The notes under the pieces: generated by a model
The model's database searches: none
The model's input: the letters and a program-made list of their open reading frames with translations, nothing else
What the model was told of the DNA's origin: nothing
Source: Bilifractor sp002394235
GTDB taxonomy: Bacteria > Bacillota > Clostridia > Lachnospirales > Lachnospiraceae
Reading direction: 5' to 3'
Length of the DNA stretch: 64,000 bases
Assembly (NCBI RefSeq): GCF_052118845.1
Contig: NZ_JBQKGJ010000021.1
Span: forward strand, 1-64,000
Program-made: the position numbers and the translations under genes
In this document: one piece after another, positions 24,834-34,009 of the stretch
Layout: each line of letters starts with the position of its first letter
Numbering within the stretch: the first letter of the stretch is position 1

Positions 24834-24907
24834 CGTTCCTGGGCGGATTCGAACCGCCGGCCTTCCGCTTAGGAGGCGGACGCTCTATCCTGCTGAGCTA
24901 CAGAAAC
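24834..24907 (-). tRNA. tRNA-Arg (anticodon CCU)
   Basis: It is a 74-nt cloverleaf. The acceptor strands GTTTCTG/CAGGAAC pair with one G-U, the D arm contains TAGCTCAGCAGGATAGAGC, and the anticodon stem TCCGC/GCGGA encloses loop CTCCTAA (anticodon CCU). The T arm is GGCGGTTCGAATCCGCC. CCA is not encoded. It is the last core-like gene before the defence island, whose sequence begins on the 3' side of the tRNA, the side where integrases insert. Confidence 0.93.
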
Positions 24908-24914
24908 AAATATA

Positions 24915-24948
24915 TAATGATATCTGCTCAGACGAACAGATATCATTA
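24915..24948 (-). terminator. Hairpin between DUF3881 gene and tRNA-Arg
   Basis: Perfect 12-bp arms TAATGATATCTG/CAGATATCATTA lie 13 bp behind the DUF3881 stop; an AT-rich tail follows. It is a probable terminator or tRNA precursor processing hairpin. Confidence 0.55.
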
Positions 24949-24961
24949 TACCTCATTTTGA

Positions 24962-25837
24962 TTAAAAATTCAACCTTCCCTGAAGCCAGATTATTGCTTT
25001 CAATCTTCGTCCGACTTCCGGTTCTCCCGTCAGATCCTTTTCGTTAATGCAGACATCCAGAGGGACGTCATTGCAGATAACACCGATCTGGTACACCTTT
25101 TCGCCGGTTGCGTGATTTCTGACTTCCTCACAGCTCGTGATGTCGCCCATGATATTGTACAGGTCACATTCCATACCATAAGGCATGAAATAGGAATCAA
25201 CAATGGTGTAGATATCCTCATTCTGTACCCTGTGCGAGAGCATGGTATAGGTATCGTAATCCTCCATCGTCAGGCTCTCAATTGCGTCTTCATCGCCGTT
25301 CTGTGCCGCGTTGAACAGTGAACTGCGCTCCTCCAGTTTCTTCCGGTCCACGGGAAGCGCTTTCTGTTCTTTCCTTACAGGGAACAGTACCGTGCCGTTT
25401 TCCGCAAGTGCAGAAAGGGAAACCGAGGTTGTCGTGTCATTTAACTGTCCGCCGCCACACATGCTGATATATTCACCTGCATTGGACACATAAAAAATCA
25501 GTGTCGTGCCGACTCTCATATCGTCACAGGCCCCGGCAAACGACTCTGTGGCCAGATGGCGTTCAACGGCAATCTGCTCATACGAGGTGACCTGCGATCC
25601 CCAGAAAAACGGGAACAGATATTCCATATGGAATAAGTTTTCATTGTCGTAGGTGCCGCACACGGTCACGCCCATGTCTGTAGCAAATTCCTTTGATATT
25701 TCTGCAAAAAGGTGACCTTCTTCATCCACTGCTGTTTTTTTGAAATCATAGTGAACGAGGACATCCTGAATCAGGCGTCCGAGATCGTCAAGCTCATGTA
25801 ATCTGCTGAAACCGATTGATCTGAGGAATTTATGCAT
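24962..25837 (-). CDS. DUF3881 family protein
   Basis: It encodes 291 aa from the ATG at 25837, six bases behind GAGGAG. The opening MHKFLRSIGFS and the general layout fit DUF3881, a family I know mainly from Lachnospiraceae. There is no signal peptide or membrane helix, and acidic residues dominate. The function is unknown. It is the last gene of a minus-strand run behind serS. Confidence 0.75.
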   Translation of the reverse strand: MHKFLRSIGFSRLHELDDLGRLIQDVLVHYDFKKTAVDEEGHLFAEISKEFATDMGVTVCGTYDNENLFHMEYLFPFFWGSQVTSYEQIAVERHLATESFAGACDDMRVGTTLIFYVSNAGEYISMCGGGQLNDTTTSVSLSALAENGTVLFPVRKEQKALPVDRKKLEERSSLFNAAQNGDEDAIESLTMEDYDTYTMLSHRVQNEDIYTIVDSYFMPYGMECDLYNIMGDITSCEEVRNHATGEKVYQIGVICNDVPLDVCINEKDLTGEPEVGRRLKAIIWLQGRLNF

Positions 25838-25914
25838 AGGCAACTCCTCTCAATATTTTTTTGAAACGACAGATCTGTCCATGTGGATTTCCTCATGGCT
25901 TCCGTTTCGTTCCA

Positions 25915-27219
25915 TTATTTTTCCAGGCAGGATTTTCTTGGGACAAGCTTGTCCTTTCCACCCATATACGGACGAAGCGGCTCCGGAATCGATACTGTAC
26001 CGTCTGCATTCAGATTATTCTCAAGGAATGCGATCAGCATACGCGGCGGTGCGACACAAGTATTGTTCAGGGTATTGGCGAGATATTTCTGTCCGTCCTC
26101 TCCCTGAACGCGGATTCTCAGTCTTCTCGCCTGAGCGTCTCCGAGGTTGGAACAGCTTCCTACTTCAAAGTATTTCTTCTGACGTGGAGACCAGGCCTCT
26201 ACATCGCAGGACTTTACTTTGAGATCCGCAAGATCTCCGGAGCAGCATTCCAGTGTGCGGACCGGAATATCCATGGAGCGGAAGAAGTCAACCGTGTTCT
26301 TCCACAGCTTGTTGTACCAGTCCATGCTCTCCTCCGGCTTGCAGACAACGATCATTTCCTGCTTTTCAAACTGATGAATCCGGTATACGCCTCGCTCTTC
26401 GATTCCATGCGCACCCTTCTCCTTGCGGAAACACGGGGAATAACTGGTAAGCGTAAGCGGAAGCTTCTGTTCCGGGATGATCTGATCGATGAAACGTCCG
26501 ATCATGGAATGTTCTGAGGTTCCAATCAGATACAGATCCTCTCCCTCGATCTTGTACATCATCGAATCCATCTCATCGAAGCTCATAACACCGTCTACTA
26601 CCGCGCTGCGGATCATATATGGAGGAATTACATAGGTAAATCCGCGGTTGATCATAAAATCACGTCCGTAAGACAGAACTGCGGAATGAAGCCTTGCAAT
26701 GTCTCCGAGCAGATAATAGAATCCGTTTCCGGCAACGCGTCCTGCCGCATCCATATCGATTCCGTCAAAGGATTCCATAATATCCGTGTGGTAAGGAACC
26801 TCGAAATCCGGAACCTTCGGCTCACCGAATCTCTCAATTTCTACATTCTCGCTGTCATCTTTTCCGATCGGGACGGAAGGATCGATGATATTGGGAATGA
26901 CCATCATTCTCTTCTTGATTTCCTCGTCCACAACCTTCTGACGGTCTTCAAGCTCGGCAATTCTCTTTCCCGTATCAGCAACCTTTGCCTTGATTGCCAT
27001 TGCTTCATCCTTTTTCCCCTGACCCATCAGCTTTCCGATTTCCTTGGAAATCTTATTGCGCTCAGCCTGAAGCGCTTCCTTCTCCTGAAGAAGTTCTCTT
27101 CTCTCTTTATCAAACTCGATGACTTCATCAACCATCGGAAGTTTTCTGTCCTGGAATTTGTTGCGGATGTTCTGTTTTACTACTTCTGGATTTTCTCTCA
27201 GAAACTTAATATCAATCAT
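25915..27219 (-). CDS. serS: Seryl-tRNA synthetase
   Basis: It encodes 434 aa, full length. The N-terminal coiled-coil arm (residues 30-100, heptads rich in Lys/Glu) is followed by the class II catalytic core with motif 2 (SPCFRKEKGAHGIEERGVYRIHQF split across a loop) and motif 3 (NNTCVAPPRMLIAFLEN). It charges tRNA-Ser and tRNA-Sec with serine in the cytosol. The ribosome binding site AGGAGG lies 8 bp upstream. In related genomes serS also sits near the origin next to parA/parB. Confidence 0.97.
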   Translation of the reverse strand: MIDIKFLRENPEVVKQNIRNKFQDRKLPMVDEVIEFDKERRELLQEKEALQAERNKISKEIGKLMGQGKKDEAMAIKAKVADTGKRIAELEDRQKVVDEEIKKRMMVIPNIIDPSVPIGKDDSENVEIERFGEPKVPDFEVPYHTDIMESFDGIDMDAAGRVAGNGFYYLLGDIARLHSAVLSYGRDFMINRGFTYVIPPYMIRSAVVDGVMSFDEMDSMMYKIEGEDLYLIGTSEHSMIGRFIDQIIPEQKLPLTLTSYSPCFRKEKGAHGIEERGVYRIHQFEKQEMIVVCKPEESMDWYNKLWKNTVDFFRSMDIPVRTLECCSGDLADLKVKSCDVEAWSPRQKKYFEVGSCSNLGDAQARRLRIRVQGEDGQKYLANTLNNTCVAPPRMLIAFLENNLNADGTVSIPEPLRPYMGGKDKLVPRKSCLEK

Positions 27220-27280
27220 GATTTCTTCCTCCTGATTCTGCTTTGAATACTATATAATATCACTCATGAATTTGCAAGTT

Positions 27281-27460
27281 ACTGTATAAGCTCTTCGAAA
27301 ACGCAGACAGGATCGTCACGCGCGAAGCGTGTGTAAGAGACTGTATGCGATTTCGAAGGCAACAGGTATGAGCGTGAAGCCGTGTGAAACACGGCGAAAA
27401 CGCGAATACCTGTAGGATTGCGGGAGTGCGAAGCACGGAGCAATCCGTAGCTTATACAGT
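27281..27460. repeat. Palindromic repeat element with ACTGTATAAG ends
   Basis: A 180-bp block is bounded by ACTGTATAAG and CTTATACAGT and contains internal palindromes (GCGAAGCGTG, GAGTGCGAAGCAC). Modules of it recur at 43288, 44684, 53569 and 63800. No transposase is present. It resembles a miniature, REP-like element. Confidence 0.65.
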
Positions 27461-27488
27461 ATGTGGCACGATTTATCGTATGATGGTT

Positions 27489-27750
27489 ACTGTATAAGTC
27501 CAGTCGCAATGTTCTTGGCCCACAGTGAGCTTGCTCACCAGTGGGCAAGAACATTAGCAACAACAACAGGTATGAGCATGGAGCGGTGCGAAGCAACGCG
27601 GGAATGCGAATATGCGCGGGCAGTGAGCCACATCCGCTCACACAAAGTGTGAAGCGGTGGGGAGAACGCCGCGACAGACCGACGAAGTCGGTCACCTGTT
27701 AGCGGCACGGAAGCCGCGAAGCAGCGAAGTGACGCGGGGGCTTATACAGT
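27489..27750. repeat. Second ACTGTATAAG-bounded element
   Basis: It has the same 10-bp ends as the element 28 bp away but a largely different interior, including the hairpin CCGCTCACACAAAGTGTGAAG also found behind the UDP-glucose dehydrogenase gene at 47108. Both elements are followed by ATGTGGCAC and a TATCGTA motif. The two fill the serS-DUF4446 gap. Confidence 0.6.
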
Positions 27751-27777
27751 ATGTGGCACAATGTATCGTATGGGCAT

Positions 27778-28287
27778 CTACTGAATATTCTCCTCACCAT
27801 AATGATATGCGGTCCGCAGTGCCTCTACTTCCTCATCACTCAGCATGATATAGGATTCTCCTTTTACGATTTCCTTGATATAGAGATAGCAATTATCCCG
27901 GCTGTGGATGGCGTTCAGTACAAATCCGCTATTCTCCGAATCGAGCATTGCGAGCGCAAAGCTCATCTTACCCCCTACATCCTCGAATGCGTCATACTTC
28001 ACAATTCCGTATTTTGTCAGCGATTTATCGTATATTTTTTGCAGGTGCTTCAACGACGACGCATTCTCCGCCTGTCTGCTGTCCAGCTTGTCGAGTGCCT
28101 TTATCTTTGATGCCATCGCCTTTTCTACCGATTTTCCATCATTTCCCTTCATGAAAATCCGGTACTTTCTTGACAGATGGTTGAGTCTCCTGTTTGTCTG
28201 TGCCAGTGTAACCGCGAGCAGCACCACGGCTACTGCAAGGATAATAATTATGATTCCGGCTGCTGTGCTCCCGAATAGAGTTTTCAT
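27778..28287 (-). CDS. DUF4446 family membrane-anchored protein
   Basis: It encodes 169 aa. One N-terminal membrane helix (residues 9-30, AAGIIIIILAVAVVLLAV) is followed by a Lys/Arg-rich juxtamembrane region, a short coiled stretch and the DUF4446 domain (GIVKYDAFEDVGGKMSFALAMLD). The family is regularly found behind parB in Clostridia, as here (28 bp gap). The role is unknown; location suggests a link to chromosome segregation or the cell envelope. Confidence 0.85.
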   Translation of the reverse strand: MKTLFGSTAAGIIIIILAVAVVLLAVTLAQTNRRLNHLSRKYRIFMKGNDGKSVEKAMASKIKALDKLDSRQAENASSLKHLQKIYDKSLTKYGIVKYDAFEDVGGKMSFALAMLDSENSGFVLNAIHSRDNCYLYIKEIVKGESYIMLSDEEVEALRTAYHYGEENIQ

Positions 28288-28315
28288 TATTTATACTTCC
28301 TTCCTGCGCCCTCGT

Positions 28316-29449
28316 TCAGCCGATCATATCAATGATTCTTTCCAGTTCTTCCTGCGAATAATATTCAATTTCGATTTTCCCTCTGTCTCCCTGTGGCTTA
28401 ATCTGTACTTTACTTCCCACCAGTTTCTGGAGATTTTCCTCGATGGATTTATATGCAAGTGCTGTCTGCTCATCCATCTCCGGCTTTGTGCGCTGTTTTC
28501 TCGGGTTCAAAATACTCTTCACAAGTTTTTCCGTTTCACGCACACTCATTTTTTTCTGAATCACCTGATGAGACGCATTGATCTGCGCTTCTTCATTCTC
28601 GATTGCGAGGAGCGCTCTTGCGTGTCCCATGGTGATGTCCCCATTCAGCAAAAGATATCTCACAGGTTTTGCAAGCTTCAGAAGTCGCAGAGAATTTGTG
28701 ACTGTTGATCTGCTTTTTCCTACTTTTACCGCCACTTCATCCTGTGTCAGATGGAATTCGTCGATGAGTCTTCGATAAGCTTCTGCTTCTTCGATTGCAT
28801 TCAGATCTTCCCGCTGAATATTTTCAATCAGAGAGATCTCCATCTGCTCCTGATCATCAAAGTTTTTCAATATTACAGGAACTTCCTTCAATCCTGCTTC
28901 TTTTGCCGCTCGCCATCTTCTTTCTCCCGCAACGATGACGTAATACTTGTCCTTCTTCTGAACAAGAAGCGGCTGCAAAACTCCGTACTGCCGTATGGAA
29001 TCGGCCAGCTCGTGGATTGCCTCTTCCTTGAAGTCCTTACGCGGCTGATCCTGATTGGGAACAACCTCGGTCAGCGGTACCGTAATCACACGGTTTTCTG
29101 CAGATTCTTCGGAAATATTTTTTGATGCTGCTGGTGGATCTGAGGAATGTCTGGTATTATCCGGAACGCTATCGGATGAATTGCCTGCCTTTAACGATGC
29201 GCTGCCAGACATGAATTCCGTCGAAACGTTTGTGATATTGTCTGCGTCATCATTGCTTCTGCCATTTTCAACGATGTCATTTCCAGCATTTTCAGTACTG
29301 TCTGACGATGGTGATTTTGATATGCTTTTATGGTTACGCGGCCCAGCCTCTTTTTCCCGTTCTTTTTCCTGTTCTTCCTCATTGTCAATTTTGTGAGGAA
29401 TCAGAGACTCTAATCCTCTTTTCTTATTTAAACCTCTTCCCGATCCCAT
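28316..29449 (-). CDS. parB: Chromosome-partitioning protein ParB
   Basis: It encodes 377 aa, longer than usual because residues 20-115 are a Ser/Asn/Asp/Glu-rich low-complexity insert. The ParB N-domain has the CTP-binding box GERRWRAAKEAGL (near 175) and ENIQREDLNAIEEA; a HTH (TQDEVAVKVGKSRSTVTNSLRL) and a C-terminal dimerisation domain follow. It loads on parS and spreads as a CTP-dependent clamp. Its ATG overlaps the parA stop (TAATG). The parS sites lie just upstream of parA. Confidence 0.95.
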   Translation of the reverse strand: MGSGRGLNKKRGLESLIPHKIDNEEEQEKEREKEAGPRNHKSISKSPSSDSTENAGNDIVENGRSNDDADNITNVSTEFMSGSASLKAGNSSDSVPDNTRHSSDPPAASKNISEESAENRVITVPLTEVVPNQDQPRKDFKEEAIHELADSIRQYGVLQPLLVQKKDKYYVIVAGERRWRAAKEAGLKEVPVILKNFDDQEQMEISLIENIQREDLNAIEEAEAYRRLIDEFHLTQDEVAVKVGKSRSTVTNSLRLLKLAKPVRYLLLNGDITMGHARALLAIENEEAQINASHQVIQKKMSVRETEKLVKSILNPRKQRTKPEMDEQTALAYKSIEENLQKLVGSKVQIKPQGDRGKIEIEYYSQEELERIIDMIG

Positions 29450-30237
29450 TACTCAACTTTTCCCTTCTTGACCAATTCTTTTGCAAGCTTACGATAGGCT
29501 TTTGCTCCTTCTGATTTTCTGGCATAAATATTAATCGGAAGGCCATAGCTCGGTGCCTCCGCCAGACGTACATTCCTGGGTATGATGCTCTTAAATATGT
29601 GAGCATCCAGATTTTCTTTTACATCATCAATTACCTGACCGGAAAGCTTTGTTCTTGAGTCATACATTGTAAATACAACGCCTTCGATCGTCAACTTATC
29701 ATTTAATCTCTCCTGTACCAGATTGATCGTATATAAAAGCTGTGCCAGTCCCTCCAGCGCATAATACTCACACTGAATCGGTATAAGAACGCTGTCGGCA
29801 GTAGTAAGCGCATTGACCGTCAGCAGATTCAGAGAAGGCGGACAGTCAATAATGATAAAATCATAATTTTCCCGTTCTGGTGCGATTTTATCTCTGAGAA
29901 GATACTCCTTATTTTCTGTCTCAATCAATTCAATATCTGCACCCGCCAGATCTACATTTGAAGGCAGAAGAAAATATTTTTTGATTTCATCATTTTTCTT
30001 ATACTTCAGCTTAATCATACAGTCTTCAATCGAGCATTCTCCGAGCAGGAGATCATAGACTGTATTTTCAATTTCCTGCTTGTCGATTCCGACTCCGCTG
30101 GTAGTATTTCCCTGCGGGTCCATGTCGATTAAAAGCACTTTTCTGCCAAGTTCGGCAAGAGACGCAGAGAGATTAATGGCGGTGGTGGACTTCCCGACAC
30201 CACCTTTCTGATTTGCAATAGCGATTACTCTGCTCAA
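29449..30237 (-). CDS. parA: Chromosome-partitioning ATPase ParA/Soj
   Basis: It encodes 262 aa from a TTG at 30237, nine bases behind AAAGGAAG; a TTG at 30258 would overlap that site. The deviant Walker A motif KGGVGKST (11-18) is followed by DMDPQGN and DCPPSLNLLT, the standard ParA/MinD-type motifs. It is the ATPase that acts with ParB in origin segregation. It is cotranscribed with parB. Confidence 0.95.
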   Translation of the reverse strand: MSRVIAIANQKGGVGKSTTAINLSASLAELGRKVLLIDMDPQGNTTSGVGIDKQEIENTVYDLLLGECSIEDCMIKLKYKKNDEIKKYFLLPSNVDLAGADIELIETENKEYLLRDKIAPERENYDFIIIDCPPSLNLLTVNALTTADSVLIPIQCEYYALEGLAQLLYTINLVQERLNDKLTIEGVVFTMYDSRTKLSGQVIDDVKENLDAHIFKSIIPRNVRLAEAPSYGLPINIYARKSEGAKAYRKLAKELVKKGKVE

Positions 30238-30339
30238 GTGATTTATTCTTCCTTTCAATCAAAAATATTGTGTCCGGTTTAAGACTTTAATAAAGAAACA
30301 ACAGATTGATTATACCATTTTTCAAAAATAATCGGTAGA

Positions 30340-30355
30340 TGTTTCACGTGAAACA
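30340..30355. promoter_or_regulatory. parS site 1
   Basis: The perfect 16-bp palindrome TGTTTCACGTGAAACA extends to a 22-bp palindrome (30337-30358). It is the Firmicute parS consensus, 80 bp upstream of parA. Confidence 0.95.
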
Positions 30356-30406
30356 TCTGTTTATTTTCAAATTGTATTATGTTCAACACGCTCTAAAGAA
30401 TACTAA

Positions 30407-30422
30407 TGTTTCACGTGGAACA
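30407..30422. promoter_or_regulatory. parS site 2
   Basis: TGTTTCACGTGGAACA differs from site 1 at one position and matches known parS variants. Confidence 0.93.
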
Positions 30423-30565
30423 TTTCCCTGTATTTCTTAATTTCGATTCAGAGTGAGCATACGATTGCTGTGGTATATTCTCATCGTATTTTACATGGAA
30501 CTTCGCTGATATATGCATTGTTCTCTTTTTTACTGAATTTCGGCTACGGACAAATATCTCATTAA

Positions 30566-30581
30566 TGTTTCACGTGGAACA
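30566..30581. promoter_or_regulatory. parS site 3
   Basis: TGTTTCACGTGGAACA, identical to site 2. Confidence 0.93.
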
Positions 30582-30691
30582 TTATCTCCATTTCGTGATT
30601 ACATTTCAGATGAAGCATTTGCTTTCTATCAAATTATCGAAATAATGATTCAAAATTTTTTCTTGCCGTACTATATAAAATATGAGTAAAA

Positions 30692-30707
30692 AATTCCACG
30701 TGATTCA
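30692..30707. promoter_or_regulatory. Degenerate parS-like site
   Basis: AATTCCACGTGATTCA keeps the CACGTG core but has several mismatches in the arms. It lies in series with the perfect sites. Confidence 0.5.
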
Positions 30708-30766
30708 TCTTGATCTTTTATGTCGCGGACAGTTGATTTACGTCTTAGACATAAATTCGTTCATGA

Positions 30767-30782
30767 TGTTTCACGTGGAACA
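30767..30782. promoter_or_regulatory. parS site 4
   Basis: TGTTTCACGTGGAACA, identical to sites 2 and 3. The 630-bp gap between parA and rsmG is otherwise AT-rich and holds no gene. Confidence 0.93.
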
Positions 30783-30895
30783 TTTATGATTACGATACGT
30801 TTATGATTATGCTATGCATTTGTTTGATCAGAGCTTGTATTATCTCTAATATTCAGTCTGTAAGAGTTTATATCTGACTCTGAATCTTTGAGATC

Positions 30896-31672
30896 CTATA
30901 AAGGTTTTTTTGTCGGTGTCCCTGCCTTTCGAGGATATGTTGCGGGTATCTTTTTGACTTTTTTAATGTCAATGAGAGTCCGTTCTATTTTTTCGTTGTC
31001 TGACGGATTGTTCATAAGGAACGTTTCTGTCCCGGCTATTTTACCTCCGAGTGTAGTTATTGCTCTTCTGGATGTTGCGATTTCTTCTTCCGCTTTATTT
31101 GACTTGTAAGCAATGAAGTCTCCGTTTACCTTTACAAGCGGCAAGCAATATTCACAAAGAGGAGAAAGGTTTGCAACTGCTCTGGATACTGCAATATCAT
31201 ACTGTTCTCTGTGCATCGGATCTCGTCCGATATCCTCGGCTCTTTTCTGCAGGACGGTTACGTTTGTCAGATTTATTTTTTCAATCAAAGCGGTCAGATA
31301 CTTTACTCTCTTCAGAAGTGCATCGACCAGTACAAACTTCACATTTGGAAAAGCGATTGCGAGAGGAATTCCCGGAAATCCGGCACCCGTCCCCATATCG
31401 ATTACCTTTAAATCTTTACCGTTGACTAGTTCATCTCTGATCTTTTTGATCCGGACAAGAGAGAGACTATCGATGAAATGCTTTGTAATCACGTCGTCGA
31501 AATCTGTGATTGCTGTAAGGTTCATCACCTTGTTTGTTTCAACAAGCATCTCATATGTAAGCATAAACTTTTTGACCTGTTCGTCCGTCAGGGAGAGATG
31601 AATCTCTGCTAATTCTTCTTTGAATCGATCTGCAGAGTATTTATGTTCATATAAATCATTTGCTTCATTCAT
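30896..31672 (-). CDS. rsmG: 16S rRNA (guanine527-N7)-methyltransferase RsmG
   Basis: It encodes 258 aa. The SAM-binding motif VIDMGTGAGFPGIPLAI lies near residue 90, followed by FVLVDALLKRVKYL and the AVSRAVANLSPLCEYCLPLV segment typical of GidB/RsmG. It methylates G527 of 16S rRNA. It lies between mnmG and the parS/parA region, as in many Firmicutes. Confidence 0.95.
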   Translation of the reverse strand: MNEANDLYEHKYSADRFKEELAEIHLSLTDEQVKKFMLTYEMLVETNKVMNLTAITDFDDVITKHFIDSLSLVRIKKIRDELVNGKDLKVIDMGTGAGFPGIPLAIAFPNVKFVLVDALLKRVKYLTALIEKINLTNVTVLQKRAEDIGRDPMHREQYDIAVSRAVANLSPLCEYCLPLVKVNGDFIAYKSNKAEEEIATSRRAITTLGGKIAGTETFLMNNPSDNEKIERTLIDIKKVKKIPATYPRKAGTPTKKPL

Positions 31673-31859
31673 TTCATTTACACCTGTAAGTGGAACTCAT
31701 TCTCAGTTGTTCTACTGTATTTCCCTACTTCTGTATTTCTTTATTTCTAAATTTCTGCACTTTTATATTTCTGTATTTTTGTAATTCTGTTTTTCTGTAG
31801 TGCTATATTTTTTTCTTCTGCTTTATCGTTTTCAGATTTTCCGCGGCTGCCGTCTTTTC

Positions 31860-33746
31860 TCAGTCTTTCTGCTGCCGTCTGCTTTCCAGATATACCATAA
31901 GTACAGATATATCCGAAGGAGAAACTCCGGAAATACGCGATGCCTGCCCGATGCTGATGGGGCGGTACTTTTCCAATTTTTGTCGTGCTTCTATTCTGAG
32001 ACTCGATACGGCTTCATAATCGATATCATCCGGAATCTTCCATGATTCTTTCTTTCTGAACTGCTCCACCTGCTTCATCTGTCTCTTGATATAACCTTCA
32101 TACTTGATGTTGATATTAACCTGTTCACCAACATCCTCCGGCAAGACCGGACGGTCATGATCAATTTCTGCAAGTATTTTGTAATTCAGCTCCGGACGCC
32201 GGATGAGCTCCGCTATGGAACTGCCGCTTTTCAGCTCTGTTGAATGATTACTGCTCAGGAAGTTCTGTACCTCTTCTGTCTGTCCGACAAAAGTATTTGT
32301 GACTCGTTTAATCTCGTCTTCAATTTCTTTCTGTTTCTTCAGTGTCTTTTCATATTCCTCATCACTGATCAGACCGACCCGATGTCCGTATTTTCTCAGC
32401 CGGAGGTCAGCATTATCCTGGCGAAGCAGCAGTCTGTATTCAGCCCGACTCGTCATCATCCGATAAGGCTCAAATGTCTGCTTGGTACAGAGATCGTCTA
32501 CGAGAACTCCGATATAAGCATCCGAACGATCGAGAATCAGAGGTTCCTGTCCGTTTACCTCCATGGCCGCATTGATACCCGCATAAAGTCCCTGTGCCGC
32601 CGCCTCTTCATAACCGGAGCTTCCGTTAAACTGTCCGCCGGAAAAAAGTCCGTGTATTTTCTTGAATTCAAACGTAGGCTTCAGCTGAACCGGGTTGATG
32701 CAGTCATACTCTATGGCGTAAGCGTTCCGGACAATTTTCGCATGCTCCAGACCGGGAACTGTACGATACATCGCGTCCTGCACATCTTCAGGCATCGAGC
32801 TTGACATACCATCCACATACATTTCGTTTGTATATTTTCCTTCCGGCTCGATAAAAACCTGGTGACTGTTCTTGTCTGCGAATTTTACCACCTTATCCTC
32901 AATGGACGGACAGTATCTTGGCCCGGTCGCATGGATTTTGCCGGAATACAGTGGAGATCGGTCCAGATTTGCTCTTATTATTTCATGCGTCTTCTCATTC
33001 GTGTGCGTCAGCCAGCAGGATTCCTGCTCAATCTGAACTGAAGCAGGGTCTGTTGAGAATGAGAATGGAATGACGGGATCATCGCCCTTTTGTTCTTCCA
33101 TCTTTGTGAAATCAATGGTACGTTTATCGATACGCGCAGGTGTTCCGGTCTTGAAACGGAACATCTCAATTCCATTTTCCTTCAGTGAATCAGTGAGATG
33201 CGTGGCAGACTGTAATCCATTTGGTCCTGTATAATTCACGGTATCCCCGTACAGACACCGTGCATTGAGATACACTCCGGTACAAAGGACCACTGCCTTG
33301 CTGTGATAAATGCCGCCGGAAAAGGTTCGGACTCCTTTACAGACACCATTTTCGACGATCAGATCAGACACCTCTGCCTGTTTAATGGTCAGGTGATCCT
33401 GATTTTCCAGCACACGTCTCATGCTTCTGCTGTACTCACTCTTATCCGCCTGTGCTCTGAGGGAATGAACGGCAGGTCCTTTTGATTTATTCAGCATTTT
33501 GGACTGAATAAATGTACGGTCAATATTTTTTCCCATTTCGCCGCCCAAGGCGTCAATCTCTCTCACAAGATGACCCTTGGAGGTTCCGCCGATATTCGGA
33601 TTGCACGGCATCATCGCAATATTATCCGCGCTGACGGTAAAAACAATCGTTTCAAGGCCAAGTCTTGCACATGCAAGAGATGCCTCGCATCCGGCATGAC
33701 CGGCACCTACAACTACTACATCGTAATACTTTTCAATCACAGGCAT
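31860..33746 (-). CDS. mnmG: tRNA uridine 5-carboxymethylaminomethyl modification enzyme MnmG
   Basis: It encodes 628 aa from the ATG at 33746, just behind AAGGAAG; a TTG further upstream at 33785 is less likely. The FAD-binding VVVGAGHAGCEA motif lies near residue 12, NPNIGGTSKGHL near 50, and the C-terminal GidA-associated helical domain ends the protein. With MnmE it forms cmnm5U34 in tRNAs. The length fits the family. Confidence 0.96.
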   Translation of the reverse strand: MPVIEKYYDVVVVGAGHAGCEASLACARLGLETIVFTVSADNIAMMPCNPNIGGTSKGHLVREIDALGGEMGKNIDRTFIQSKMLNKSKGPAVHSLRAQADKSEYSRSMRRVLENQDHLTIKQAEVSDLIVENGVCKGVRTFSGGIYHSKAVVLCTGVYLNARCLYGDTVNYTGPNGLQSATHLTDSLKENGIEMFRFKTGTPARIDKRTIDFTKMEEQKGDDPVIPFSFSTDPASVQIEQESCWLTHTNEKTHEIIRANLDRSPLYSGKIHATGPRYCPSIEDKVVKFADKNSHQVFIEPEGKYTNEMYVDGMSSSMPEDVQDAMYRTVPGLEHAKIVRNAYAIEYDCINPVQLKPTFEFKKIHGLFSGGQFNGSSGYEEAAAQGLYAGINAAMEVNGQEPLILDRSDAYIGVLVDDLCTKQTFEPYRMMTSRAEYRLLLRQDNADLRLRKYGHRVGLISDEEYEKTLKKQKEIEDEIKRVTNTFVGQTEEVQNFLSSNHSTELKSGSSIAELIRRPELNYKILAEIDHDRPVLPEDVGEQVNINIKYEGYIKRQMKQVEQFRKKESWKIPDDIDYEAVSSLRIEARQKLEKYRPISIGQASRISGVSPSDISVLMVYLESRRQQKD

Positions 33747-33775
33747 GATGTCTTCCTTCATCTGATTTTCATCAG

Positions 33776-33804
33776 TTATCAACAAATTTCCTCAGTTATC
33801 AACA
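33776..33804. promoter_or_regulatory. Pair of DnaA-box-like 9-mers upstream of mnmG
   Basis: TTATCAACA occurs at 33776-33784 and 33796-33804, 20 bp apart. It differs by one base from the DnaA box TTATCCACA, and the same form occurs in the origin at 53725. Confidence 0.4.
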
Positions 33805-34009
33805 TAAACCATTTAAGTTTGTACAGCATGTGGCACGATGTATCGCACGGGATTTAAAATTAGAATGAACATTCGGATACGGCTATAGTGAGTTATGATG
33901 ATATATAATATATATTTTTTAATTTTAATAATATATTATTTTATATTTGTTATATTATTATCATTTTATCGCTAAAGCTGTATTTCTCTCTTCCGTTATT
34001 TTCAAGCAA
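33805..34009. other. AT-rich gap between mnmE repeats and mnmG
   Basis: About 80 bases around 33895-33972 consist almost only of A and T. A partial copy of the GTGGCACGATGTATCG module lies at 33830-33850. No gene is seen. Confidence 0.5.

Noticed and set aside
27281..27750. CRISPR array
   Set aside because: The repeats are paired inverted ends and irregular modules, not regularly spaced direct repeats with spacers. No cas genes are present.
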